From assembly GCF_007858255.1 (NCBI RefSeq), contig NZ_VFEU01000005.1:62001-126000 (forward strand): a stretch of DNA of 64,000 nucleotides. Direction: 5' to 3'. Source of the stretch: Pseudomonas rhodesiae. Lineage in GTDB: Bacteria; Pseudomonadota; Gammaproteobacteria; Pseudomonadales; Pseudomonadaceae. The notes beneath the pieces were generated by a model. That model saw only the letters and a program-made list of their open reading frames with translations, did not search any database and was not told the DNA's origin. This document shows positions 17,315-26,314 of this stretch, one piece after another. Numbering within the stretch: position 1 is the first letter of the stretch; the number at the start of each line of letters is the position of its first letter. The position numbers and the translations under genes were made by a program.

Positions 17315-17352
17315 GAAAAAAGCGCCAGCCTGTGAGGGTTAGCGCTTTTTCT
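17315..17352. terminator. Bidirectional terminator, M29-like gene and rluB
   Basis: AAAAAAGCGC and GCGCTTTTT flank an inner stem, with A-runs on one side and T-runs on the other, between convergent genes. It serves both directions. Confidence 0.88.
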
Positions 17353-17384
17353 TACAGCTTGCAGCTAAAAACTTACCACTGTTC

Positions 17385-18593
17385 TTAAGGCTTCTTGCGA
17401 CCAAACCCTGGACGCTGACCGGAACCGGCTGGAGCGCCACGGCGCTTGCCCGATGGCTCGTCCGCGACCAGTTTCGGGCCAGGGCGTTTGTTCGCCGCCG
17501 GCTTGGCTGGGCGCTTGGTGCTGGCGCTGTCGGCCGGGCGATCGGCTTCACCGCGGTTGCTGCGGCCCCCGGCCGGTGCAGGTCGCGGAGCGCGTGGCGC
17601 ACGTTCGCCTTCCTGACGCGACGGCGCGGTCGGGCGACGCTCGCCTTCGATGTGCGGTTCGCGGGAGATGCGCCCGCCAGTCGCCGGTGCATTCAGGGCC
17701 GGGCGCAGGGTGCGCGCAACGCGTTCGGTACGGGCTACCGGGCGCGACGATTTACGCTGCATCCGCTCAAGCTTGTCTTTGCTCTTGGCGTTCATCTGCG
17801 GCATCGCCACCGGGGTCAGGCCCACTTCGGCACTGAGGATGTCGACTTCGTACTGGCTCATTTCGCGCCAGCGCCCCATCGGCAAGTCGGAATTCAGGAA
17901 CACCGGGCCGAAACGCACGCGCTTGAGGCGGCTGACCACCAGGCCCTGGGATTCCCACAGACGGCGCACTTCGCGGTTACGGCCTTCCATCACCACGCAG
18001 TGGTACCAGTGGTTGAAGCCTTCGCCACCCGGTGCCTGCTTGATGTCGGTGAACTTGGCGGGGCCGTCTTCCAGCACCACACCGGCCTTGAGGCGTTCGA
18101 TCATCTCGTCGTCGACTTCGCCACGTACACGCACGGCGTATTCGCGGTCCATCTCGTAGGACGGGTGCATCAGACGGTTGGCCAGCTCGCCGTCAGTGGT
18201 GAACATCAGCAGGCCGGTGGTGTTGATGTCGAGACGACCGATATTGATCCAGCGGCCTTCTTTCGGCTTAGGCATCTTGTCGAACACGGTCGGACGGCCT
18301 TCCGGGTCGTCACGGGTGCAGATCTCGCCATCAGGCTTGTTGTACATGATCACGCGGCGCACCGATTCGGCGGCCTCTTCGCGCTTGATGACCTTGCCAT
18401 CGATGGTGATTGCATCATGCAGATCGACGCGCTGGCCAAGGGTGGCTTCCACGCCATTGACCTTGATGCGCTTCTGGGTGATCCAGGCTTCGACGTCGCG
18501 GCGCGAGCCCACGCCGATACGCGCCAGCACCTTTTGCAGCTTTTCGCCTGCTGGGCCGATTTCCTGGCTGTCGTTCTGGTCTTTATCGTTCAT
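17385..18593 (-). CDS. rluB: 23S rRNA pseudouridine(2605) synthase RluB
   Basis: A 402-residue RsuA-family pseudouridine synthase modifying 23S rRNA. An S4 RNA-binding domain (about residues 16-75, EKLQKVLARIGVGSRRD) precedes the catalytic domain with the nucleophile D122 in INIGRLDINTTGLL. After residue 265 a long basic, low-complexity tail (Arg/Pro/Ala/Lys-rich) extends beyond the core, as is usual for pseudomonad RluB. The ATG at 18593 is preceded by GGGAGGTG with good spacing; a GTG three codons upstream is too close to that site. It ends a five-gene minus-strand group after scpB. Confidence 0.94.
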   Translation of the reverse strand: MNDKDQNDSQEIGPAGEKLQKVLARIGVGSRRDVEAWITQKRIKVNGVEATLGQRVDLHDAITIDGKVIKREEAAESVRRVIMYNKPDGEICTRDDPEGRPTVFDKMPKPKEGRWINIGRLDINTTGLLMFTTDGELANRLMHPSYEMDREYAVRVRGEVDDEMIERLKAGVVLEDGPAKFTDIKQAPGGEGFNHWYHCVVMEGRNREVRRLWESQGLVVSRLKRVRFGPVFLNSDLPMGRWREMSQYEVDILSAEVGLTPVAMPQMNAKSKDKLERMQRKSSRPVARTERVARTLRPALNAPATGGRISREPHIEGERRPTAPSRQEGERAPRAPRPAPAGGRSNRGEADRPADSASTKRPAKPAANKRPGPKLVADEPSGKRRGAPAGSGQRPGFGRKKP

Positions 18594-18786
18594 CTTAAGC
18601 ACCTCCCGGTGGGTCGATTCAGGCGTGGCCTGAAGAGTGTTGAAAGCGGGGCTTTGGCCGAATAGCTCGGCAAAGGGTCGCGAATCATACGCGCATGGCG
18701 CGCGTTGCGCATCAGAGAGTAGTCGATAAGCGCCAGGTCATTGATTTTTCCGCCGACCGGTGATGCCCAAAGCACCGCTGAACCCT

Positions 18787-18814
18787 TGTGGAAGGGGGCA
18801 AGCCCCTTCCTACA
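18787..18814. repeat. Single REP palindrome
   Basis: TGTGGAAGGGGGCAAGCCCC with the inverted arm ending CCTTCCTACA: one half of the REPIN element seen elsewhere in this window, between rluB and scpB. Confidence 0.75.
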
Positions 18815-18824
18815 TTGGACTGCG

Positions 18825-19739
18825 TCAGTCTTCGAACTGGCGGCGTTCGTTCTCGATGGCTTCGGCCAGGGCCCGGGCTTCGTCTTCTTCGTCGCTCAAG
18901 GGCGGTTGTTCGAGGGCGGCGACGGCGGCCAGGAGTTTTTCGCGGGCTTCGGCCACGCCGAGGATATCGTCCTCAGGTTCAGGTTCGACCTCCACGCTCG
19001 CCTGGGCTTCGGGCTCGGCCTCACCATCGCGCAGCAAGTCATCGAAGTCGGTCTTGATGCCCTGCTCCATGTCGTCCAGTTCCAGCAACAAGGTGTGGAA
19101 ACTGGTCTCGTCCTTCGGCTCCTCCGGCTCGGCGCTGGCGTCCGCCAGTTCCTGCAACCCCGCCGGAACCGGCGCGTCGTCGAAATCGAGTACCGGTTCG
19201 GCCTCCATTTCGCGCAATTCGGCGAGCGGCGGCAGGTCGTCGAGGTTTTTCAGGTTGAAGTGGTCGAGGAACACTTTGGTGGTGGCGAACATCGCCGGTT
19301 TGCCCGGCACGTCGCGGTAGCCGACGATGCGGATCCACTCACGCTCCAGCAGCGTCTTGACGATATGGCTGTTGACCGCCACGCCCCGCACATCCTCGAT
19401 CTCGCCCCGGGTGATCGGCTGGCGATAGGCAATCAATGCCATGGTCTCCAGCATCGCCCGCGAATAGCGCTGCGGACGTTCTTCCCACAAACGCCCCACC
19501 CAAGGGGAAAATTTCTCACGGATCTGCAAGCGATAACCCGAAGCTACTTCGCGCAGTTCAAAGGCACGGCCGTCGCAGGATTTACGCAGGATCTCCAGGG
19601 CCTTCTTGAACACCGGCGGCTCGGGACGCTCGGCCTCTTCAAACAGTTCGAACAAGCGCTCCAGGGACTGCGGCTTGCCCGAGGCCAAAAGAAAAGCCTC
19701 CAGCAAGGGGGCCAGTTCGCGAGGTTCAGTCAGATTCAT
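18825..19739 (-). CDS. scpB: Segregation and condensation protein ScpB
   Basis: A 304-residue ScpB with two winged-helix domains in the first 180 residues (signature AMLETMALIAYRQPITRGEIEDVRGV, about 93-118). A long acidic tail of about 120 residues follows and is disordered, longer than in Bacillus and common in pseudomonads. ScpB dimers bridge ScpA and the SMC ATPase in chromosome condensation. It lies 12 bp after scpA. Confidence 0.95.
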   Translation of the reverse strand: MNLTEPRELAPLLEAFLLASGKPQSLERLFELFEEAERPEPPVFKKALEILRKSCDGRAFELREVASGYRLQIREKFSPWVGRLWEERPQRYSRAMLETMALIAYRQPITRGEIEDVRGVAVNSHIVKTLLEREWIRIVGYRDVPGKPAMFATTKVFLDHFNLKNLDDLPPLAELREMEAEPVLDFDDAPVPAGLQELADASAEPEEPKDETSFHTLLLELDDMEQGIKTDFDDLLRDGEAEPEAQASVEVEPEPEDDILGVAEAREKLLAAVAALEQPPLSDEEDEARALAEAIENERRQFED

Positions 19740-19751
19740 GGTGTCAGCTCT

Positions 19752-20570
19752 TTATTCGGCTCGCGCCCGCACGTGGATAGCCGCAAAAGGCTCATTCTGG
19801 ACCAGCTCGACCAAGGATTCCTTGACCAGTTCGAGGATCGCCATAAACGTCACCACCACACCCAGGCGCCCTTCTTCGGCGGTGAACAGCTCGACAAACG
19901 GCACAAACCCGCCACCCTTGAGGCGCTCCAGCACATCGCTCATGCGCTCGCGGGTGGACAGCGCTTCGCGGCTGACCTGGTGGCTTTCAAACATATCGCC
20001 CCGGCGCAGCACCTCGGCCATGGACATCAGCAATTCTTCCAGGCTCACGTCCGGCAGCAACTTGCGCGCGCGGGCCTCGGGGGCGTCGAGCTTGGGCACC
20101 ACCACATCACGACCGACGCGGCTCAAGCCGTCGATGCCCTCGGCGGCGGCCTTGAAGCGCTCGTACTCCTGCAGGCGTCGGATCAGTTCGGCGCGCGGGT
20201 CATCCTCTTCGGCCTCCACCGTCTCCGAGCGCGGCAACAGCATGCGCGATTTGATCTCGGCGAGCATGGCCGCCATCACCAGATACTCGGCGGCCAGCTC
20301 CAGACGCACCGACTGCATCAGCTCGACATAGCCCATGTACTGGCGGGTGATTTCCGCCACGGGGATGTCGAGGATATTGATGTTCTGTTTGCGGATCAGG
20401 TACAGCAACAAGTCCAGCGGGCCTTCGAACGCTTCCAGGAACACTTCCAGCGCATCCGGCGGGATGTACAGGTCCAGCGGCATTTCCATGACCGCCTGGC
20501 CGTAGACCATGGCGAACGGCAGTTCCTGCTGGGCGCCTGCCTGGGGATCGACGGATTCCACAGCCGACAT
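19752..20570 (-). CDS. scpA: Segregation and condensation protein ScpA
   Basis: A 272-residue kleisin subunit of the SMC-ScpAB complex. The N-terminal signature FEGPLDLLLYLIRKQNINILDIPVAEIT (about residues 48-75) contacts the SMC neck, and a C-terminal winged helix binds the SMC head. The ATG abuts the stop codon of the YciO-like gene, so translation is coupled. An alternative start within the first 28 residues (MEMPLDLYIPP) is possible. Confidence 0.95.
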   Translation of the reverse strand: MSAVESVDPQAGAQQELPFAMVYGQAVMEMPLDLYIPPDALEVFLEAFEGPLDLLLYLIRKQNINILDIPVAEITRQYMGYVELMQSVRLELAAEYLVMAAMLAEIKSRMLLPRSETVEAEEDDPRAELIRRLQEYERFKAAAEGIDGLSRVGRDVVVPKLDAPEARARKLLPDVSLEELLMSMAEVLRRGDMFESHQVSREALSTRERMSDVLERLKGGGFVPFVELFTAEEGRLGVVVTFMAILELVKESLVELVQNEPFAAIHVRARAE

Positions 20571-21200
20571 TCAGGCCTCGGCCATAAAGGGCGCGGGGTC
20601 GCCGCAACCGACGCGGATCACTTCCGGCTCGCCATCGGCCAGATTGATCACGGTGGACGCCTTGGCGCCGCCGAAACCGCCGTCGATGATCAGGTCCACC
20701 TGTTTTTCCAAGAGCTGACGCATCTCGTACGGATCTTCCAGCGGCTCGGTCTCGCCGGGCATGATCAGCGACACACTCATCAGGGGCTCACCCAGCTCGG
20801 CCAACAGCGCCAGGGCAATCGGATGCTCCGGCACGCGCAGGCCGATGGTGCGCTTCTTGGGGTGCAGCAGCAGGCGCGGCACTTCGCGGGTGGCGTTGAG
20901 AATAAAGGTGTAAGGCCCCGGTGTGTGGGCCTTGAGCAGGCGGAAGGTGCCGGTATCGACCTTGGCGAACAGCCCCAATTGGGACAGGTCGCTGCAGATC
21001 AGCGCAAAGTTGTGTTTGTCGTCCAACTGACGCAAACGTCTGACCCGTTCGACCGCGCCTTTATCGCCGATCTGACAACCGATGGCGTAGGACGAATCGG
21101 TGGGGTAGATCACCACGCCGCCGGCGCGAATAATCTCCACGGCCTGTTTAATCAGGCGTGGCTGGGGGTTTTCCGGATGAATCTGGAAGAATTGACTCAC
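20571..21200 (-). CDS. yciO: YciO/Sua5/YrdC-family protein
   Basis: A 209-residue YrdC-domain protein. The start SQFFQIHPENPQPRLIKQAV matches E. coli YciO, and the conserved KHNFALICSDLSQL and TPGPYTFIL segments form the nucleotide and RNA-binding concavity. Relatives make threonylcarbamoyl-adenylate for tRNA t6A; YciO itself is a paralogue with weak or uncertain activity in that step. I choose GTG 21200, 13 bp after the PHP gene, because it aligns with YciO; ATG 21239 would overlap the PHP gene by 26 bp. Confidence 0.88.
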   Translation of the reverse strand: MSQFFQIHPENPQPRLIKQAVEIIRAGGVVIYPTDSSYAIGCQIGDKGAVERVRRLRQLDDKHNFALICSDLSQLGLFAKVDTGTFRLLKAHTPGPYTFILNATREVPRLLLHPKKRTIGLRVPEHPIALALLAELGEPLMSVSLIMPGETEPLEDPYEMRQLLEKQVDLIIDGGFGGAKASTVINLADGEPEVIRVGCGDPAPFMAEA

Positions 21201-21213
21201 GTGCTCTACCTGT

Positions 21214-22077
21214 TCAGACGGTGGCAATAATGGGGTCATGCTTGAATCGCCCCCACAAGAGCGGCAAATCCTCCGGGACCGGACGATACTCGCCGATCTC
21301 GGACCAGCCGCCTGGGCCATGAAAGTCACTGCCGGCACTGACCAGCAGACCAAATTCGCGGGCAAGAATCGCCAGACTGCCAACCTGCTCGGCGGGTTGA
21401 TGCCCGTTGACCACTTCGATAGCGTGGCCTCCCGCTCCAATATAGTCGCCGATCAGCTTGCGACGTTTGCTGCGGGTGAAATCGTAATGCCAGGGATGCG
21501 CCAGGCTGACCCAGGCCCCGGAGGCCCGCAGGGTCTCGACGGTGTCCTCCAGGCTCGGCCAGTGTTGCTTGACGTCACCCAGCTTGCCGGCGCCCAGCCA
21601 TTTGCGAAAGGCTTCGGCACGGTCCCGCACGAACCCTTGGCGCACCATCCAGTCGGCAAAATGCGGACGGGCCGGCGCGTTGCCGCTGTCGCCCAGCTCC
21701 TGCTGGATGGCCCGCGCACCCTCGAGGGCGTTGGGCATGCCTTTAAGGCCAAGCTTGCGGCTTATTTCTTCGGACCGCAGCCAACGCCCATCGTGCAAAT
21801 CGGCGATGGCCCGGACCAGCGGCGCAGCATTCTGGTCGAAACCGTAGCCCAGTACATGAATAGTGGCGCCGCCCCAGGTGCAGGACAACTCCACACCGTT
21901 GACCAGCTGCATGCCCAGCGCCTGGGCCGCCGCGCGGGCTTCGTCCAGGCCTTCGAGGGTGTCGTGGTCGGTCAACGCCAGGACTCGCACGCCGTGTTCA
22001 AACGCTCGCGCAACCAGTGCCGCGGGCGCCAGGGCGCCGTCGGAGGCTGTGCTGTGGCAGTGCAAATCAACATTCAC
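21214..22077 (-). CDS. PHP-domain phosphoesterase (RNase AM/YciV-like)
   Basis: A 287-residue PHP protein. Metal-binding motifs are DLHCHSTASDG near the start, LTDHDTLEG, the central WVSLAHPWHY and the C-terminal GSDFHGPG. E. coli YciV (RNase AM) is a 3',5'-nucleoside bisphosphate phosphatase and 5'-3' exoribonuclease that trims rRNA 5' ends; the same role is likely. I take GTG 22077 (MNVDLHCH) as start; TTG 22119 would add 14 atypical residues. It heads the operon with yciO, scpA, scpB and rluB, and is divergent from yciB. Confidence 0.87.
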   Translation of the reverse strand: MNVDLHCHSTASDGALAPAALVARAFEHGVRVLALTDHDTLEGLDEARAAAQALGMQLVNGVELSCTWGGATIHVLGYGFDQNAAPLVRAIADLHDGRWLRSEEISRKLGLKGMPNALEGARAIQQELGDSGNAPARPHFADWMVRQGFVRDRAEAFRKWLGAGKLGDVKQHWPSLEDTVETLRASGAWVSLAHPWHYDFTRSKRRKLIGDYIGAGGHAIEVVNGHQPAEQVGSLAILAREFGLLVSAGSDFHGPGGWSEIGEYRPVPEDLPLLWGRFKHDPIIATV

Positions 22078-22164
22078 GGGGGGTTGTAACCTCAAGTCAG
22101 CTGGCGCTTTCGCTACCAAGGATGTTTGTTATTATGCCGACACATCCAGCTTCTGGCTCTTACT

Positions 22165-22761
22165 GTGAAACAATTCATCGACTTCATCCCGCTGTTGCTG
22201 TTTTTCATCGTTTACAAACTCGACCCCAGGGTCATCGATATCGCCGGCCATGAGCTGACCGTCGGAGGCATCTACAGCGCCACCGCAGTGCTGATCATCA
22301 GCTCTATCGTGGTCTATGGCGCCCTCTTCATCTCCCAGCGCAAACTGGAAAAAAGCCAATGGCTGACCCTGGTCGCGTGCCTGGTCTTCGGCAGCCTGAC
22401 CCTGGCCTTCCACAGCGAAACCTTCCTTAAATGGAAAGCCCCGGTGGTGAACTGGCTGTTCGCCCTGGCGTTCATCGGTAGCCATTTCATCGGTGATCGC
22501 CTGTTGATCAAGCGGATCATGGGCCATGCGCTGACTTTGCCGGAGCCGGTCTGGACCCGCTTGAACGTGGCGTGGATCGCGTTTTTCCTGTTCTGCGGCG
22601 CTGCCAACCTGTTTGTGGCCTTTACCTTTCAAGACTACTGGGTCGACTTCAAAGTGTTCGGCAGCCTGGGCATGACCGTGTTGTTCCTGATCGGCCAAGG
22701 CATCTACCTGTCGCGCCACCTGCATGACACCGACCCCACCACGCCGAAGACCGAGGACTGA
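22165..22761 (+). CDS. yciB: Inner-membrane septation protein YciB
   Basis: A 198-residue polytopic membrane protein of the YciB (IspZ) family with five or six hydrophobic helices and the signature [18 protein letters not shown] at the N-terminus. YciB proteins are needed for normal cell envelope and septation and interact with the division and elongation machinery in E. coli. Start GTG 22165 matches the family N-terminus. One base separates its stop from the YciI gene, indicating one transcript. Confidence 0.93.
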   Translation: MKQFIDFIPLLLFFIVYKLDPRVIDIAGHELTVGGIYSATAVLIISSIVVYGALFISQRKLEKSQWLTLVACLVFGSLTLAFHSETFLKWKAPVVNWLFALAFIGSHFIGDRLLIKRIMGHALTLPEPVWTRLNVAWIAFFLFCGAANLFVAFTFQDYWVDFKVFGSLGMTVLFLIGQGIYLSRHLHDTDPTTPKTED

Positions 22762-22762
22762 C

Positions 22763-23062
22763 ATGCTCTACGCCATCATTGCCACCGATGTTGCCCACTC
22801 CCTGGATAAGCGCATGTCCGTGCGCCCGGCGCACGTCGAACGCCTCAAGCAGCTGCAGGCCGAAGGCCGCATCGTGCTGGCCGGCCCGCACCCTGCCGTC
22901 GAGAGCGATGACCCGGGCGAGGCTGGTTTCACCGGCAGCCTGATCGTCGCCGAATTTCCATCCCTGGCTGACGCCAAAGCCTGGGCCGACGCCGATCCGT
23001 ACGTGGCAGCAGGCGTCTACGCCAACGTGGTGATCAAACCGTTCAAGCAAGTCCTGCCTTAA
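22763..23062 (+). CDS. YciI-family protein
   Basis: A 99-residue dimeric alpha/beta protein of the YciI family (ferredoxin-like). It has the conserved early His of family members ([11 protein letters not shown]), LAGPHPA and the C-terminal [21 protein letters not shown] catalytic His/Asp has been proposed, but the physiological reaction is unknown. Translationally coupled to yciB (1-bp gap), and followed by a hairpin. Confidence 0.92.
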   Translation: MLYAIIATDVAHSLDKRMSVRPAHVERLKQLQAEGRIVLAGPHPAVESDDPGEAGFTGSLIVAEFPSLADAKAWADADPYVAAGVYANVVIKPFKQVLP

Positions 23063-23071
23063 TCCGCAGGC

Positions 23072-23096
23072 GTGCCGAACCTATTGCGTTCGGCAC
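23072..23096 (+). terminator. Hairpin after yciB-yciI
   Basis: GTGCCGAAC (23072-23080) and GTTCGGCAC (23088-23096) pair perfectly around seven bases. No T-run, so termination is probably partial. Confidence 0.5.
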
Positions 23097-23169
23097 ACTC
23101 CTAATGGCTCATTATTCCCGGTAACCTGCCGACAACCTTCTGAATATTCGTGTGGAATCAGGAGTTCCG

Positions 23170-23577
23170 ATGCGCTTACGTCAGTTGTGTCTGTTGGCAG
23201 TGTTAATGATCGGGGCTACGGCCCACGCTGAAGAACCCTCGAACACCGGCAGCTCCACGCCCCTGTCCTTGAGTGCCGGCGCCCAGATCACCGAGTTGCA
23301 GCAACGCTTGAAAGACAGCGAACGGCAACGTGAAGAACTGAGCAAGCAACTGCAAAGCGCGGATGCGACCCGTGAGAGCGCCCAATTGAGTCGCCTTCGC
23401 CAAGAGAACCAACGCCTGGCCCAGCAACTCAAAGACGCACAGGGCGGCGGCTTGACCCGATGGCTGACTGAGCAACAGCAGTGGTTCGTCACCGGTGGCG
23501 CCGTTGCTTTGATTGCCCTGTTGTGTGGGATCTTCGCCAGCGGGGGGCACCGTCGCCGTCGACAATGGCTAAATTGA
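23170..23577 (+). CDS. Exported coiled-coil protein with C-terminal membrane anchor
   Basis: A 135-residue protein: signal peptide (MRLRQLCLLAVLMIGATAHA), a coiled coil rich in Gln, Glu and Arg (about residues 42-95), one transmembrane helix (FVTGGAVALIALLCGIFASG, about 106-125) and a short basic tail. The end resembles the anchor of YgiM/TIGR04211 SH3 proteins, but no SH3 domain is present. Start ATG 23170 follows AGGAG. It precedes cpxR by 7 bp and may be part of the envelope-stress operon. Function unknown. Confidence 0.78.
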   Translation: MRLRQLCLLAVLMIGATAHAEEPSNTGSSTPLSLSAGAQITELQQRLKDSERQREELSKQLQSADATRESAQLSRLRQENQRLAQQLKDAQGGGLTRWLTEQQQWFVTGGAVALIALLCGIFASGGHRRRRQWLN

Positions 23578-23584
23578 GTGAGTC

Positions 23585-24262
23585 ATGAGCGAGCTGTTAC
23601 TGATAGATGATGACCAGGAGCTCTGCGAGCTGCTGACCAGTTGGTTGAGCCAGGAAGGTTTCCAGGTGCGTGCCTGTCACGATGGCCTGAGTGCGCGCAA
23701 GGCCTTGGCCGACAGCGCCCCCGCCGCCGTGGTGCTGGACGTGATGCTGCCCGACGGTAGCGGCCTGGAGTTACTCAAGCAGTTACGCACCGACCACCCG
23801 GAATTGCCCGTGCTGATGCTCTCGGCGCGCGGCGAACCGCTGGATCGCATCCTCGGCCTGGAGCTGGGCGCTGACGATTACCTGGCCAAACCTTGCGATC
23901 CTCGGGAATTGACCGCACGCCTGCGCGCCGTGCTGCGCCGTAGTCACCCGACGGCCGTGTCGACCCAGCTCGAACTGGGAGATCTGTGTTTCAGCCCGGT
24001 GCGCGGCGTGGTCAGCATCGATGAACAGGAATTTACCCTTACCGTCTCCGAAAGCCGCCTGCTCGAAGCCCTGCTGCGCCAGCCCGGCGAGCCGTTGGAC
24101 AAACAGGAACTGGCGCAGATCGCCCTGGGTCGCAAGCTGACCCTATACGACCGTAGCTTGGATATGCACGTCAGCAACCTGCGCAAAAAGATCGGCCCCC
24201 ACCCCGATGGCCGGCCCCGGATCGTGGCGCTGCGTAGTCGTGGCTATTACTACAGCCTCTGA
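23585..24262 (+). CDS. cpxR: Envelope-stress response regulator CpxR
   Basis: A 225-residue OmpR-family regulator. The receiver domain (1-115) has the acidic pocket LLIDDDQE, phospho-acceptor D52 in VVLDVMLPDGSG and K in YLAKPCDP. The C-terminal winged helix (about 130-223) includes LDMHVSNLRKKIG. Phosphorylated CpxR activates envelope-stress genes. A CpxP/Spy-like gene and a CpxA-type kinase follow, the arrangement recalled for P. aeruginosa PA3204-PA3206. Confidence 0.9.
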   Translation: MSELLLIDDDQELCELLTSWLSQEGFQVRACHDGLSARKALADSAPAAVVLDVMLPDGSGLELLKQLRTDHPELPVLMLSARGEPLDRILGLELGADDYLAKPCDPRELTARLRAVLRRSHPTAVSTQLELGDLCFSPVRGVVSIDEQEFTLTVSESRLLEALLRQPGEPLDKQELAQIALGRKLTLYDRSLDMHVSNLRKKIGPHPDGRPRIVALRSRGYYYSL

Positions 24263-24397
24263 CCTGGCTGCCGGGTTTTGTCAGCGCCGGACAAAACCCT
24301 CTTTACCGAAGCTTTACTCACACCTGACCGCCGCTGACCTTGATCTCCGTAACCTACTCACATCCGGACTCACCGGAATAGAGACAGGAGAATCACC

Positions 24398-24862
24398 ATG
24401 CGCAAGACCCTTATCGCTTTGATGTTCGCCGCAGCCCTGCCCACCGTCGCCATGGCCATGCCAGAAGGCCCGACCCCAGGCCCAATGGGCGGCCCTGAAG
24501 GCCATATGATGGGTGGCCCAGGTCACGGCGAACACGGTCCGCGCGGCAAAGGCGGCCCGTTCAGCCAACTGGACCTGAGCAAAGAACAGCGCGAGCAGAT
24601 CGGCAAACTGATGGGCGACCAATGGCACGCTCGCAAGGATCTGGTCAAAAAGTACCTGGACAAACTGCCGCCTGCCGAGCAGAAAGCCATGCAGGATGAA
24701 ATCGCCGCCGGCCGCCAGAAAACCCAGGCGGATATCCGCGCAGTACTTAAGCCGGACCAGCAGAAGAAGTACGACGAGATCGTCAAGAAGCAAGCCGAGC
24801 GTCGTGCCGAGTGGCAGCAGTTCCAGGCGTGGAAAGCCCAACAGCCGCAAAAAGCGCAATAA
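24398..24862 (+). CDS. Spy/CpxP-like periplasmic protein
   Basis: A 154-residue periplasmic protein with a clear signal peptide (MRKTLIALMFAAALPTVAMA) and a Gly/Met/His-rich segment (residues 25-52, GPMGGPEGHMMGGPGHGEHG) that may bind metal. A helical LTxxQ-type domain follows (LDLSKEQREQIGKLMGDQW; VLKPDQQKKYDEI). Spy/CpxP proteins are ATP-independent chaperones and dampen CpxA. ATG 24398 follows AGGAG. It lies between cpxR and cpxA and ends at a strong terminator. The Met/His-rich segment hints at copper sensing; inference. Confidence 0.87.
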   Translation: MRKTLIALMFAAALPTVAMAMPEGPTPGPMGGPEGHMMGGPGHGEHGPRGKGGPFSQLDLSKEQREQIGKLMGDQWHARKDLVKKYLDKLPPAEQKAMQDEIAAGRQKTQADIRAVLKPDQQKKYDEIVKKQAERRAEWQQFQAWKAQQPQKAQ

Positions 24863-24882
24863 TGCGTCCGCGTTAATCCCCC

Positions 24883-24911
24883 AGCCCAGTGGCCAAAGCC
24901 ACTGGGCTTTT
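24883..24911 (+). terminator. Terminator between the CpxP-like gene and cpxA
   Basis: AGCCCAGTGGC (24883-24893) and GCCACTGGGCT (24898-24908) form an 11-bp stem with a CAAA loop and TTTT. It would attenuate transcription into cpxA 18 bp downstream. Confidence 0.9.
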
Positions 24912-24929
24912 CCTGTTTGAGGGTGTCCT

Positions 24930-26276
24930 GTGCGTTCATTGTTCTGGCGAATCCTGGCAAGTTTCTGGCTAGCCATCGCCCTGGTTGCCGGCTTGTCGAT
25001 CCTGCTGGGGCATATGCTCAATCAAGATGCGTGGATTCTGAGTCGCCATCCCGGCCTGAGTAACCTGGCTCAAGAGTGGACCCAACTCTACGAAGCCCAG
25101 GGCGAGGACGCGGCTCAAGACTTGCTGCAACAGCGCAAGCGTCAGTACCACATTGACGTCCAAGTGCTGAATGAAAGCGGTGAACCTGTGGTGCGCGGCA
25201 CCTTCCCACGCCGTGCGGCCGCGTTCGAAGCGCGCCAGAACGACAACAAGGACAGCCACCTGCCCTGGCGCCGGCTGACCGCCGAATACACCAGCGAAAA
25301 AACCGGCGACACCTACCTGCTGATCTATCGCATCCCCCATCCGGAACTCGATGCCTGGCACCGCAGCAGCCTGGCCTGGCCCTTGAGCGCGCTGGCTATC
25401 GCCCTGGTGGTGCTGACGCTGTTCAGCCTGTTCGTCACCTTGTCCATCACCCGCCCGCTCAGCCGCCTGCGCGGCGCAGTGCATGACCTGGGCCAGGCCA
25501 CCTACCAGCAGAACAGTCTGGCGCGCCTGGCCAATCGGCGTGACGAGTTCGGCGTACTGGCTACCGACTTCAACCGCATGGGCGCCCGCCTGCAAAGCTT
25601 GATCGGCAGCCAGCGCCAGTTGCTGCGCGACGTGTCCCACGAACTGCGCTCGCCCCTGGCGCGTCTGCGCATCGCTCTAGCCCTGGCCGAACGCGCCAGC
25701 CCCGATGAACGGGAACGACTCTGGCCACGCCTGACCCGCGAATGCGACCGTCTGGAGGCGCTGATCAGCGAGATCTTGGTACTGGCCCGCGTTGACGCCG
25801 ACAACGCCAGCGCTGAGGAGGTGGACCTCAAGCCCTTGCTCAAAACCTTGCAAAAAGATGCACAACTCAGCGCGCCGGACCAAGTGGTGAACCTGAGCGC
25901 CGACACCGACCTGCACCTCAAGGGCTGGCCGACCATGATCGAACGGGCGGTGGATAACCTGTTGCGCAATGCCCAGCGCTTCAACCCAACGGACCAGCCC
26001 ATCGAGTTGCAAGCCCAACGTCAGGGTGAACGCATTGTGATCAGCGTGCGCGACCACGGCCCCGGCGTCGATGCCGAACACTTGAGCCAACTGGGCGAGC
26101 CGTTTTACCGCGCGCCGGGCCAGACCGCCCAAGGTCACGGCCTGGGCCTGGCGATTGCCCGGCGCGCAGCGGAACGCCACGGCGGCAGCCTAAGCCTGGC
26201 CAACCATCCAAGTGGCGGCTTTATCGCCAGCCTCGACCTGCCGTTGCAACCTGGGGTTGTCACTCCCGGCGGCTGA
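24930..26276 (+). CDS. cpxA: Sensor histidine kinase CpxA
   Basis: A 448-residue inner-membrane kinase: TM1 about residues 7-28, periplasmic sensor to about 148, TM2 about 150-172, HAMP (about 173-225), dimerisation/phosphotransfer helix with H237 in LLRDVSHELRSPLARLR, and an ATP-binding domain with N-box DNLLRNAQRFN, DHGPGVD and GHGLGLAI. Starts at GTG 24930. It should phosphorylate the CpxR encoded upstream. The terminator between the CpxP-like gene and this gene implies lower kinase than regulator levels. Confidence 0.9.
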   Translation: MRSLFWRILASFWLAIALVAGLSILLGHMLNQDAWILSRHPGLSNLAQEWTQLYEAQGEDAAQDLLQQRKRQYHIDVQVLNESGEPVVRGTFPRRAAAFEARQNDNKDSHLPWRRLTAEYTSEKTGDTYLLIYRIPHPELDAWHRSSLAWPLSALAIALVVLTLFSLFVTLSITRPLSRLRGAVHDLGQATYQQNSLARLANRRDEFGVLATDFNRMGARLQSLIGSQRQLLRDVSHELRSPLARLRIALALAERASPDERERLWPRLTRECDRLEALISEILVLARVDADNASAEEVDLKPLLKTLQKDAQLSAPDQVVNLSADTDLHLKGWPTMIERAVDNLLRNAQRFNPTDQPIELQAQRQGERIVISVRDHGPGVDAEHLSQLGEPFYRAPGQTAQGHGLGLAIARRAAERHGGSLSLANHPSGGFIASLDLPLQPGVVTPGG

Positions 26277-26314
26277 TCTTCTATAGTGGCCCTTCTCAAA
26301 AAGGAGGGCTTTTG

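Noticed and set aside
18741..21230. 829-codon open frame on the plus strand across scpB, scpA and yciO
   Set aside because: Antisense shadow of three well-supported genes; rich in His, Gln and Arg, no domain, typical of GC-rich third-position bias.
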